Part shown: positions 22,119 through 33,200 of the stretch, in pieces
Layout of the letters: each line of letters opens with the position of its first letter
How positions within the stretch are numbered: position 1 is the first letter of the stretch
NCBI RefSeq assembly: GCF_000149955.1
Contig: NC_030986.1
Span: 824,787 to 888,786, forward strand
Source: Fusarium oxysporum f. sp. lycopersici 4287
Taxonomy: Eukaryota; Ascomycota; Sordariomycetes; Hypocreales; Nectriaceae
Length of the DNA stretch: 64,000 bases
Reading direction: 5' to 3'
The notes under the pieces: model-generated
Database searches by the model: none
Seen by the model: only the letters and a program-made list of their open reading frames with translations
Told to the model about the DNA's origin: nothing
Program-made: the position numbers and the translations under genes

Positions 22119-23169
22119 ATGTACCTTCCTCGATGGCCTAAACGAAAGAACAGGAAGCCGCCTGATAAATTGGGTTTCTCTGTAAGTCATTCTGTTCACC
22201 AACGCGTCTGTATATCTAATTACTCGAGTAGGCTGCAAAAACTGCCACTGAGAACCACGAGCAAGGCCGACGTGAACGGTCAGATACGCCCACCACGACA
22301 TTAGAATGCATAGAGATACCCTCTATTACAACACCTTCTGCCGCAGCACGCAATGACAATGATGCGCACCCTGACGCAGGAATCTCTGCCAAGCATATGA
22401 GAATGCGCCCCCTGGAGCAGTAGTCTCTGGGATGACGCATGAAGGCTTAACGACATTGCCGGAACCATCCAGTTCTTATGTATTCGGGTTCGGACTCCAC
22501 AATAATGTTGAGGAGATGTACGAGAAGCATAGAAGTTATTGTTTGGAGAAAGATGAAGAAGGCTATACAAGTAAAGCAAACCTCGGCATGCTCAAAGTCG
22601 CTGTACCAGAGAACGGACATGCCATTCCGTTCCAAATCATATCCGCCAAGCACACCAATTTCCAGCAACAGCAACTCCTACAAGGATTACAGTTCATTTT
22701 CGATTCACCTGAGTCATTGGGCCGATTTACTGACATTATAAATTCGACTCTTTTTAGACCGCGCTTTGCCCCCATCACACCAACAGTTCAAATCAAGCTG
22801 AACATTTTCAAAACCAAGTGTCTTCCTCAAGCACCAGAGCTGATGACTTGGCAGGAAGTTGGCGTTGGCGAGAATCCCCCTGCTCCTTGGGCGTTGGCCT
22901 ATAAGCATTATGATCGGTTGAAAGCTGTAAAGAAGTTCTGCGAGCTCCCGCTGGTAGCCCTGGTCACTCTGCGCTTTCTCTACCCCTATCGGAATTTCGA
23001 CAATCTTGAATCTCTTTCGAAAACACTCCGGATGGCCTCGAATCTGGGATTGTGGGGTATTGAATTTGAAAAGGATAACTAGGAGCAGGTTCCTAAGGCG
23101 GAGTTCCATATGGCCATGGCCAAACGTGCCATCACCCGTCCAGAATGGACAAAAGAAATGAGAAGATAA
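22119..23169 (+). pseudogene. Unrecognised gene with a frameshift and a premature stop
   Basis: Exon 1 (22119-22181) begins MYLPRWPKRKNRKPPDK, followed by a clean 50-bp GT-AG intron (22182-22231) and a second exon starting in phase. That frame runs into a TAG at 22421, while the protein-like reading continues one frame over (VSGMTHEGLTTLPEPSSSYVFGFG) from about 22408, so a 1-nt indel lies in 22232-22420. The main frame then runs to a TAG at 23080-23082, but beyond it the reading stays protein-like for 28 more codons (EQVPKAEFHMAMAKRAI) to a TAA at 23167-23169, close to the gap at 23175. The TAG could derive from CAG by one C-to-T change. I do not recognise the family; no membrane segment or signal peptide is visible. 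It lies ~0.5 kb beyond the helicase relic in the same orientation, so it may belong to the same decayed element. Confidence 0.55.
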
Positions 23170-23174
23170 AGCAG

Positions 23175-23274
23175 NNNNNNNNNNNNNNNNNNNNNNNNNN
23201 NNNNNNNNNNNNNNNNNNNNNNNNNNNNNNNNNNNNNNNNNNNNNNNNNNNNNNNNNNNNNNNNNNNNNNNNNN
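23175..23274. other. Assembly gap (100 N)
   Basis: Exactly 100 N, the usual placeholder length for a gap of unknown size. It lies just after the unrecognised pseudogene in the decayed block. Confidence 0.99.
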
Positions 23275-23670
23275 ATCGATCTTATTTCCCTTTCATATGG
23301 GACGTGCTATTTGACATTGCAGTATGAGATTGGGTTGGGCGACGGCATCGCATTGTTATTCAACAAGATTGTTTCTTTATTGATATGAACAAGAGGTTCA
23401 TCGTGTAACAACTTCAACAAATATTGTGATTCATCTATACAAGTTTACCACTGGCATATATATTGCCTTGTTGGCTCCGAAGGAATAACCAGGAAATAGA
23501 TGCCAGTAAAGGCTTAGAAGGTCAACCAAAAGAAGCCCAAAATGCTTGACTCATATCAAATGGGTTTGTGAACTGGACGAGATGGCGGTATCAACTTGCA
23601 CATGCTCCAGTTAGATGATTACTTATACGTACGCTATCAAGACATCCCTGATCCAAAACCTCTCTTCAAC
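23275..23670. other. Short intergenic region downstream of TRM6
   Basis: About 400 AT-rich bases after the gap. It probably holds the 3' UTR of the leftward TRM6 gene; nothing else is visible. Confidence 0.4.
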
Positions 23671-25444
23671 TCAGGTTTCTAGCTTTCTCCTCTTAAACCT
23701 TCCTCTCGCCTCGATTTTACCTTCAACAGGCACCGCCCTCCACGCTGTCAATAAGAATCCATCTGCACCTCCACGACCCATCATGAAAGGATGTGTCCTT
23801 CCGGGAAGAACCTGCCATCGTCGTGCCCTGCTAGTCTGGATAGTCACTCCGAGCAGAAGCGTAGGGTTGATGGGGAACTCTTCGCTGCCCTCCCAGCGCT
23901 CAAGCTCTTCAGCTGTTTTGCTTTCAACCTCTGCTGGAGGCGATGATACCCATGCGGCTCGACGCGCCACACTGAAGCAATCGGCTAGTTGCGTCAGGGG
24001 CTCGATGGTGGGAGAGTAAATCGCGATGGGGGCGCCACCGGCTAGTAAAGGAACTGTACTGCGAACAATAGAGATGGGATCCATGGTGCTTGCAACTGCG
24101 AGACCTGAAAACCCTCCAGCGCGTGTTGTGTCGACCACATGCCGAATACGCGCCCACCTTCTTCTCTTGCGGTGATAATTCCCTCTACGATTCGTCTTCC
24201 ATGTTGCAATTTCCTCTGGTGTTGCTTCGGGTGGCTTGTTGTTGTATGCGTCGTCTTCCTCGGGGGAAAGCAGCTGCAGCCATGAAATATCCATGAGGTT
24301 GGTGTCGAGGGGGTGGTAGGGTGGAGAGGGGTTGGCGTTTGCGGCGTCGTAGTTGAAGTATCGTAGAAGGGCGAGGTTGGGCTGGGTCTGGCCGTGGATC
24401 AGGGTAAGGGTGTTCTTGTTGACGTAGGGGACGTTGAAGTCGCTTCGCTTAGAAGATCGCTTCTTCTCCTGCTTTTGTTCGGGGTCTGCTGCTTCTGTTG
24501 TCTGGGGCTGGTCTTGATCCATTTCGTCTGTAGGGGCAGTGTTGGTTTCTGTGACTTCTGGTGCAGCGGGATCTTCCGTGTTCTCCTCCTCAGGCTTGGG
24601 ATGCAGAATGTCCATCCTCTCAGCCAAAGATGCCACCAGCAAGCCACCCGTATCATCCACCACCAACCACCTCCCGCCCTGTGAAGCACCAGCATCCTCG
24701 GTAGGAACACCGCCATAGTGAACATCAGCCCAGCAACCGACCAGCGCCATCATCTCCTGCCTCATCTCCAGAATCTTTGAAGCATCGCGATCCTCCAGCA
24801 ACCATTGCGCTAGCATCGGCACGTCAAGGGGTAACACCGTAAACCGTCGAATATACTTTTTCGTCTTGAGGAGCTTATACTTGGCCAGAGAATACGCCGT
24901 CTTTTGGTCAATAGCTGTATGCGACAGCAGTAGCTTGGCGATGAGCTCCTTGCCTGCCGATGCGCCCTTGCGCTTGAGCTCCTCAATCTCTTCCGGCTTG
25001 AGTGTCTGTCGGGCCGAGTCGTCGATGATCTCGCGATTCGATCGGATAAGAACCTTTCCGCTCTCGTCGACGAGGGTGAGCTCCTCTCCATCTGCAGCTG
25101 CAACAACATCGTCTCCCTCGGCTGGTTCTGTCGCTTCGGCGCTGGTGTCGGCCAAGTCGTCGGCATTGAGCTCTTTAGCGGATACGACGCGGAGACGCGC
25201 AAATGTCTCGCCTTCGCGCTTGTCTTGGACCTCGTATGTGAAGTGGTACGGACGGTTGATGATCAGATTTGTTGGGAATGAGCCATACTTGCCCAGCGAG
25301 ATTGTCCTGTCGCAAATTAGTCGTGCAGAGGGTGGGGAAAAGATATTTGGCTTACGTATTTGGTACGACCTGTAATACACGATATGTCTCATTGGGAAGC
25401 CGCAGGGCTACCCATGAATTGGGCTGTACCGTCTCCTTGTCCAT
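23671..25444 (-). CDS. TRM6: tRNA (adenine-58-N1)-methyltransferase non-catalytic subunit TRM6 (Gcd10)
   Basis: Two exons on the minus strand, 25444-25356 and 25306-23671, split by a 49-bp GT-AG intron, give 574 residues. The start MDKETVQPNSWVALRLPNETYRVLQVV fits the N-terminal beta domain of Gcd10. After the intron TISLGKYGSFPTNLIINRPY is the conserved family block; a TLKPEEIEELKRKG segment and KYKKLKTKKYIRRF-like segment follow, as in Trm6. The C-terminal Rossmann-like half has lost the SAM-binding glycine motif, as usual for this subunit, and ends in a basic tail (RFKRRKL). A charged linker with EEENTEDPAAP and KQEKKRSSKR lies in the middle. Trm6 pairs with Trm61 to make m1A58 in the T loop, which stabilises initiator tRNA-Met. 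It is nuclear. Confidence 0.92.
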
Positions 25445-26035
25445 TGCGTTTGTTGGAGCGAGTGTGATTTGCGATTCTTGGAAAGAAGAAAAAACTAAGG
25501 TAAGCCAGCCTCACCTCGGTGAGCCCCGCCACGGCCCCCACACTCCGATCTTCACCGAGATCTCGGCAGCAAGGGGAGGCAAGAAAACTTACTATGGTAG
25601 GACCTCTTGTCTAAGTAATAAAAAGATATAAGTAAGTTTAATATATCTTAGGAAGCCTTTAGACCAGTTTATGAGGCTTATTCTCACGAGAAACTTATAG
25701 AATGGAAATTCACGTTAAATGACAATTATTTTGAAAATTAACACTGAATTGAAGGTACTGAGTAGCATGAAACTGCCTAAGCAGCTGCATCTGCTGCAAT
25801 CGCCAAAAACCACAAGTCACTCACCTGTCTATTAGTTTCTTCTACAAAAGACCTACTCCGTAGTACTAACGGGTTTCGCAGTCCATAGAAAACCAATAAC
25901 GACTTGCAAGACTCAACCAAACCTCTCATATTCGGTGTAAGTCAGCATCGCAAAATGCACAAAGTCTATCCTTCCATGTGCTCAAAACCTCTCGTGGCTT
26001 CATACTCAAAGTCAAAATTTGACGTCAATGTCCAC
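25445..26035. other. Intergenic region with AT-rich degenerate stretch
   Basis: Promoter side of TRM6 and 3' side of the monooxygenase. Bases ~25600-25740 are rich in TA and in TTAGG/CCTTT pieces, reminiscent of mutated repeat remnants. No gene seen. Confidence 0.4.
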
Positions 26036-28069
26036 TCATGCAATTCGGTCGTCATGAGCGCCCCGGTCGTTCGTGGCAGATCCAGAGTGTCCACCAAAAA
26101 GAGAGGCGATAAAGTCGCAGATAGCGTACCAAGCATAGAGGACCAAGCTCATGCTTCCGAAAAGAATGAGAGGTACAAGAGTGTAGGTCGCAAGATCTAT
26201 GAAATCAGTTGGCATATGTTTCAGATAAGGGGGCATGAGGGAATACTTACAGACAAAGCCGTCGGAGCGCTTGACGATGTTGTACAACTCGTTTCGCATG
26301 ATGTTCTCAGCGCCCTGCTCCCACTTCCAGGGGCCGACCATTCGGAACTTGGTGTTGAAGTTGGATCCCATGGCCCAGGTGTAGAACACCTTCCAACCCT
26401 TCTTCATGACCGAAAGGGCCTTGGGTGCAGAACCGATATCAAGAGCGAGCTGGTAAGCATAGCTCTCATGGTCAACAGCTCGCTTGGTTTCATAGAAACT
26501 GTAGTTACCTCGTGGGTGAAGACGATAGTCGAGGTCGTAGGACTCGAGGGCATTGAAGTCACGGACCGCAGGCACCTCCTTAGGGTACTGGTGCTGGAGC
26601 AGGTGAAGAACCCACAGCTGAGCCTGTAGCTCGGCGAGAGGTGGGATTGCCCCAATAGAAGGGCGGACAAATCCAATGTAGCCAAGAGTCACATCTCCTT
26701 CTTTGTAGATCTCTCGAATGTTGGTCTGAGAGACAGTTGGGTACTCGTTGTCCAGGAAAGGGAAATCTCGAGTGTAGCCAGTCGCAAAGACCAAGACATC
26801 TGGCTTGAGCTGCTCCTTTGGGAGGATCGAATCACTCGGAAGCTTGTTGTCGAACTGCATGCAGCCATCTCGATCGATGCTCATGGGCCAGGTCATCACG
26901 TCGATCTTCTTGCCCTTAGTATCTTCAATCTTGACATTCATGAAGAAAGATCGGATACGGTTGCCCCATGACTGGGATCGCTTGCCGACGCTCATGTATG
27001 GCAGAGCCTTGTCGGACTTGCAGAGGAGAACTATTCATATGTTAGCTATTATATCTCTTAATCATGGAAAAGGGGGATACTTACTTGAATCCATGTACTT
27101 GCGAGTTGGGCTCATCTGGCCAACCCACTGATCAGGACCCTCTTCAGTGCCTGAGATGATTTTATGCATGTTCTTGATCCAGCTGTCATAGTAATTCCAG
27201 AGAAGCTGGCTCTTCTGGAGCTTTGGATGCACATAGGCTGTGTCGAACAAGCTGGCGACAGAGGTGTCGACAGGCTTGTTGGCAGTGGATGTGGGACGTC
27301 CCAAGACTTGGGGAATAGGGATGATCTGTGAATTATTAGCTTATACTTACAAGATTGTTGTGATAACATACCCTAGGTGCACAAAAGAATCCATCGCGAT
27401 GGCAGATAGTCACAGTCTTTGCGCCAGAAGTGACAGCGAGATACGCAAGATCCATACCGGTCTCACCAGCACCCATGATGTACACATTAGTGTTTTCACC
27501 AAACTGATCTCGAGACTTCAGACGGGATGAGTGAAGGATCGTGGGAACTCGTTCGATACCCTCGATGTAGGGCATGACTGGGTTGACGTTGATTCCACTG
27601 CAGACAGCAACGGCATCACACTCCCAATCAAAGGCACCACGCTTGTGGAGCAGAGAGATGACATGGCCAATGTTGTTAGGTCCACGACGAACTTTGTCAG
27701 CCTTTGTGTTACGCTCGATCATAGGCCAGAGGGAGAAGTTGGTGGCGTAGTCCTTGAGATACTGGACGTAGACTTCAGGGGTAACGAAGTCGGGGGCATT
27801 GTCTGGAAGACGAAAGTCGGAGAAAGCAGTCAGATACTTTGAAGAGACGAGCTATGATATGATTAGCATACGTTTTCATTAAAGTAAAGGGGTGATGACT
27901 TGCCTCAGCGTCTTCGTAGACGCGATAGGAGAAAGTGCCTCCGATTTGGGACTCAGCTTCAAAGAGTCGGACCTCGATAGGAGGAATGGGGGAAGTACTC
28001 GTGGGCGTGAGCAAGGAATCTAAGGGTAGCTAGTCCAGCTGGACCACCGCCGATGACAGCTACCTTCAT
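26036..28069 (-). CDS. Flavin-containing monooxygenase (dimethylaniline monooxygenase-like), with a 1-nt frameshift in exon 1
   Basis: Five exons on the minus strand: 28069-27904, 27851-27372, 27325-27085, 27030-26251, 26196-26036. Exon 1 starts MKVAVIGGGPAGLATLRFLA, an FAD-binding GxGxxG. The frame breaks at a run of five G (27988-27992, + strand): one G fewer would let it read on into IPPIEVRLFEAESQIGGTFS and give 608 residues in perfect phase through all exons. Intron 1 (27852-27903) is GC-AG (G|GCAAGT); the others are GT-AG of 46-54 bp. The second Rossmann motif MGAGETGMDLAYLA (NADPH) is in exon 2. A hydrophobic C-terminal segment (LVPLILFGSMSLVLYAWYA) suggests membrane anchoring. The enzyme would oxygenate N- or S-containing small molecules. 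Intron 4 is 54 bp, a multiple of three, and could be retained without a frame change. As assembled the protein lacks a continuous N-terminus. Confidence 0.85.
27852..27903 (-). other. GC-AG intron in the monooxygenase gene
   Basis: On the minus strand the exon ends GCTGAG and the intron begins GCAAGT and ends ATAG. Only this choice yields the family sequence EDAELVSSKYLT across the junction; the nearby GT would shift the frame. Confidence 0.8.
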
Positions 28070-30211
28070 GTTGACTTGTCTTGGTAGGTCGTGATCATAC
28101 AAAAGAGTTGCAAGATGGTTATGGTTGATAGACAGTGAGATGGTGATGATCAACAATGAGATGTTGTTATGACTGTTGACGGAGGATGAAGAGATAGATG
28201 AAACGATGTTTGAAAGAAATAAGATGATATTAAGACTATGGATGAGTAAATATATTACAAACAATGTTCCTGGTGAATCAGGCTGGACGCTGCCACTGCC
28301 AGTGTCAAATGGAGAGTGCTAAGTAAACAGCGATATGTTCGCTCTCGGACGGAACTGAACAGTATATAAGTTAAATACACTGATGCATTTCGATATTGTT
28401 CATTATTGAAGGATATGCGATTGAATTGATAGATATTCTAGATATCACAGACATATGGAAGAGTGCCGAGGCGAAAAGTGAGGGCATCGCGAGTTTCGTG
28501 TAGTAGTAGATTTTATGGCTTGAAAAGCCTCACGGTTGGATAGTTTAAGATAGACATTTCATGGCACATAACTTTCAACTGTTTCTTTGAATGTTCACTT
28601 CTGAAACCTTGTATATAAAACATTTCTCTTGTTCATATGCCTGAACATGCCATTTCTGCTCATTCAATGAAATCATGGGTGCTCATCTCCGGATAACGTT
28701 ACACACTACCGTTTCGAACATTCGTACACGTATTGATCGCACCTCTTCCTCCATACCTCACCCAGCTATTGAATACGTTTGTTGATCTAGAGCTCAGACC
28801 ATTACTTGTGAATGCTACCAATTCCGTCCAGAATGAGGCCTCCTATGAAACTAACCATAAACATCAACAAGACTTTTCCCCCTAGTGTTGTTCTTTGCAA
28901 CTATTGTCCTATTGTCCTATTGTTTACTATGGAATCACAAGATTGAGGAAGACCCCATGGGGAAAACAATGGATCGTCGATTCGCCATCAAACTCAATGA
29001 CAATAAGCCTCGGCACTCGTTTAAGCTTAAAGCTTATCGCAAACCTACGGGACGCTCAAATTTCGTATTCCATCGTCTGATCTCGTTTAATGTAAATGCA
29101 GCTGTCGTTTCTACACCAAGAATCGTTAGGTTATCTCCGTTCCTGCCTATTTCCTTTGTTTCGACCTATCGAAGATTTCCCAACAAAGTTACTCCTCAAT
29201 TTGGGCCTCAGGAACCAACGCAAAAAGTCCTTCGATGTCATCGACAACTTCTTTCTTCAGCATCGTCAAACAACTATTGGACTTCTTTTTCACAAGACGA
29301 GATGCATCCTGCAGCCAGCTTTGGAGACGGACCGACCTCGTCATTTGACTACGACCTATCATCATCAATCACGCAAACCTGCTCAGCATAGCCCCTGGAT
29401 CACTTCATGTTACATTTTCACATGCAATCTTCCATCAAGTTGCGAATTCTAGGAGGCATGGAACTTGCACATCTACACGAAGAGACGGGGACTGGGACTG
29501 GGACCGGGATAGAGAGCCTAGGGAACCGACTTACTATTCCTGAGCAATGCGGAGGCCTTACGATGTGGAACCCATCGAATGGCGCGATGGACATTCACCT
29601 ACATCTTGGCTATGTGCCACAACGCCTCATTCTCCTCCATGGAACTGATCTCCTAGGTGAATCTGCTGGAATATGGTCCCAATGTCGAGTCGAAGCGGAA
29701 AGCTCAGCAAAGGGACTGTTGTGGTATCTCAATTACTATCATGGTGTTCATTCAAAGACATGGACATTTCATAGAGTCCAGCTTAGCAGTTGAATTTGAA
29801 GCAACTCATGAAAAAAATTAGAGGCAATTCATGGTCTTGCTTCATTTAATCAACTTGGATAAACATCAGATCGGTTTGTTGTTGAAGCCCCTCTCCTCAC
29901 CCTCACTTTCATTGGCAACGTTGCTAGGGCATCATCGATCCACAAAGCCCCTTTCGACACAATATCTCCTCATTCTGAAGTTTGACATACTTCTCACCGA
30001 AGCCTCGAAACTCTGAATACCGCCATGAAGGCGGCGTCATCATGCTTCCAACCTCCTCCTTCCACATGTGAGATTCAGCAAGTGAGATGAGACGCCACAT
30101 GATTCTAAGTACAAAAGAGATGGAGGATCTCCAGTGATCAGTCTCATCAAACCGATCAAGTTCTCACCTCATTCGTTACCCTCTCATTTCTGCACTCTGT
30201 TCGAGTAAGAG
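28070..30211. other. Long divergent intergenic region with a decayed coding remnant
   Basis: Separates the leftward monooxygenase from the rightward histidine-rich gene. Around 29460-29760 one + frame carries DGDWDWDRDREPREPTYYS, then a stop, then MRRPYDVEPIEWRDGHS, with a changed frame later. That looks like a broken piece of an Arg/Asp-rich protein, but I cannot assign it. The frame at 28885-29391 has no recognisable motif. The last ~200 bases before 30212 are the probable promoter. Confidence 0.35.
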
Positions 30212-33200
30212 ATGAGAACGTCCCTCTTTTACGCCCTCAACGGGGCCCTCGGGGTTGTAGCCCACGAGTCGCTTGCCCATTTCAAGATTGAATCCGGTAA
30301 AGAAGAGAATCGCTCTCTTGAAGGATGTTCAAAGGATGGCAAGCACAAGTGGGTTCCCGACCCTGCGACATTTGTCTTCCCTGAGAACGACTACAAGCCT
30401 GGCAACTCCTGGGATCTCTGTGTCGGCACATCTCATTGCGCCCCCCACGAGGCCTTGACTCAGGTTTCTTTCGATTTCAAGGACAACGGCATCGTCTTCA
30501 ACTTCAAGCATATCGACCACTACAAGTACGAAGATGTAGCCGTCTACATCGAGCGTGGTCAGCCGCCCACAGAGGACTCTTTCAAGTACAACAAGAAGAG
30601 CGACCACTGCAAGGCCAAGAACGACTACAAGGAGGCCAAGTGCTTGGTCCCCTTCTTCTCCCTCTCGGATGGCGGCTCTTACGGCGACCTCTGTCCCCTC
30701 GAGGACAATGGAGGCTGGAGACTTTACATCAAAGTCAAGGCTACCATTTCCCACGGGCACAAGAAGTACGAGCTCTACAGCCGCTCTCCTGATATTAACG
30801 AGAAGTACTTCGTTCTCAGCTACACTTGCGCTGAGTGCAAGGAGTAAGTCAACCCCTTAATAAGCATGCCCCACTTCACCTAACATTACTCAGGTACAAG
30901 CACAAGAAGATCGAGTTGATTGAGGAGAAGGAAGAAGAGGAAGAGGCCGAAGCCGAAGAATCTGAAGAAGAAAAGAAGTACCAGGAGNNNNNNNNNNNNN
31001 NNNNNNNNNNNNNNNNNNNNNNNNNNNNNNNNNNNNNNNNNNNNNNNNNNNNNNNNNNNNNNNNNNNNNNNNNNNNNNNNNNNNNNNNNNNNNNNNNNNN
31101 NNNNNNNNNNNNNNNNNNNNNNNNNNNNNNNNNNNNNNNNNNNNNNNNNNNNNNNNNNNNNNNNNNNNNNNNNNNNNNNNNNNNNNNNNNNNNNNNNNNN
31201 NNNNNNNNNNNNNNNNNNNNNNNNNNNNNNNNNNNNNNNNNNNNNNNNNNNNNNNNNNNNNNNNNNNNNNNNNNNNNNNNNNNNNNNNNNNNNNNNNNNN
31301 NNNNNNNNNNNNNNNNNNNNNNNNNNNNNNNNNNNNNNNNNNNNNNNNNNNNNNNNNNNNNNNNNNNNNNNNNNNNNNNNNNNNNNNNNNNNNNNNNNNN
31401 NNNNNNNNNNNNNNNNNNNNNNNNNNNNNNNNNNNNNNNNNNNNNNNNNNNNNNNNNNNNNNNNNNNNNNNNNNNNNNNNNNNNNNNNNNNNNNNNNNNN
31501 NNNNNNNNNNNNNNNNNNNNNNNNNNNNNNNNNNNNNNNNNNNNNNNNNNNNNNNNNNNNNNNATTACCATCATGAACACCACGATCATCACGATCCCGG
31601 ACATCATCACGGTCACCACGGGCATCATGGTCATCATGGTCATCATGGTCATCACGATGCTTATGATCACTACAAGCTCCATCACTACTATGATCCTAGC
31701 AGCCACCGTGACTTCAATGCTTTCTTGGATGATTACTTCAAGCACTTCGGCTATCACTACCACCGCGATGATCCCGGTCATCATCATGGTCTCCACTATG
31801 ATCCTCACAAGCACCACCATGGCGAACATCACGATGGAAAGCACCACCACTATGAGCACTATGATGGAAATCATCACCACAATGAGCATCACGGCCATCA
31901 TCACGCTGAGCACCACAACCATCACCACGGTCACGACGAGGGTCACAAGCACCACCACGGCGAGCACCATGATGGGTACCACCACCACCATGCTCGTGGC
32001 TTGCTTGAGGATGACGGAGAGAAGCACCATGGTCACAGACATAAGCACCATCACGGGCATCATCATGGCCATAACCACAGCCATGCTCATGACCATGTCC
32101 ACAAGCACCGCCACAAGCACTTCGACGACCATTACCACTATAAGCAGCATCACATTTACTACGACTATAAGGATGATGGTCACCACGACGGACACCACCA
32201 TGGTTATGATCATCACGATCATCACAAGGATCATCACGACGGCCATCATCATGATCATCACAAGCACCATTATGGTCATCACGATGGCCACCACGGTCAC
32301 CACCACCATGATCCTCATAAGCATCACTACAGCCATGAGTACGACTATGGCCACCACAAGCGATCAATTGAGCACAAGGATCCAGTTTCTGTCTACTACA
32401 AGGAAAAGTCCGATCACTCTCGCACTCACATTAATACCTCCAAGAAGGAAAAGGCGTCTCAGAGTGAGCTCGAGGCCGAGAAGCACAAGAAGCTTTTGGA
32501 AGAGGTCAACAAGAAGCAGGAACACAAGTACAAGCACAAGGATGATCCTGAGCACCAGTATCACTCCGAAGAGGACAAGTACAAACATGAGAAACAGCAC
32601 GGGCACAAGTACAAGTATGGACCTAAGTACGAGCATGAGCATGAGCACGAGCATGATAAGAGGTCTGCTTCCGTGCATGGTGGTTACAAGAAGTCCGAGG
32701 AAGAGGTCAAAGAGATTCTGAAGGGACATTTCCAAGAGGCTCTTAACAATTTCTACCGTCTTCACTTCGGAAAGAAAGCGCATAAGCACTACGAGCACGA
32801 GAAAGCCTGAGGAGAAGCACGACTCTGTCCACTATAAGCACTATGAGTACAAGGACGAAGAGCCTGAGGAGAAACACCACTCTGGTCACCACGAGCACAA
32901 GGATCATGAACCTAAGAAGCACTACTCTATCCACGAGCATAAGGAACATGATCCAAAGGAAGAGCACAAGGAGCACCACTCAAAGGAAGATGAGCATGAG
33001 CATGAGCCCAAGAAATATCATCACGATCAGCATGAGGAACATGAGGATAAGCCTGAAGAGCAGCATCACTACGACCATCATGAGCATAAGGAGCATGAAC
33101 ATGAGCCTACCGAGTACGAAAAGTCCTCCCACTACTCCGCCAAGAAGGCGATCTTGGAGGATGAGAAGGAAAAGGCCAAGCACGAGGCTTTGGAGAAGCT

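Noticed and set aside
26197..26250. Reading through monooxygenase intron 4
   Set aside because: The 54-bp block is in frame, but it has GTAAGT and TTTCATAG ends and standard length, so splicing is more likely; retention remains possible.
30876..32357. Long minus-strand open frame of 493 codons through the histidine-rich gene
   Set aside because: It is made of Val/Met/Ile runs that mirror the CAT/CAC repeat and it runs through N. It is a shadow of the low-complexity coding frame.
30835..32721. Second + frame through the gap (628 codons)
   Set aside because: Its Ile/Thr/Met-rich reading is the same His repeat out of frame, and it is continuous only because N runs do not create stops.
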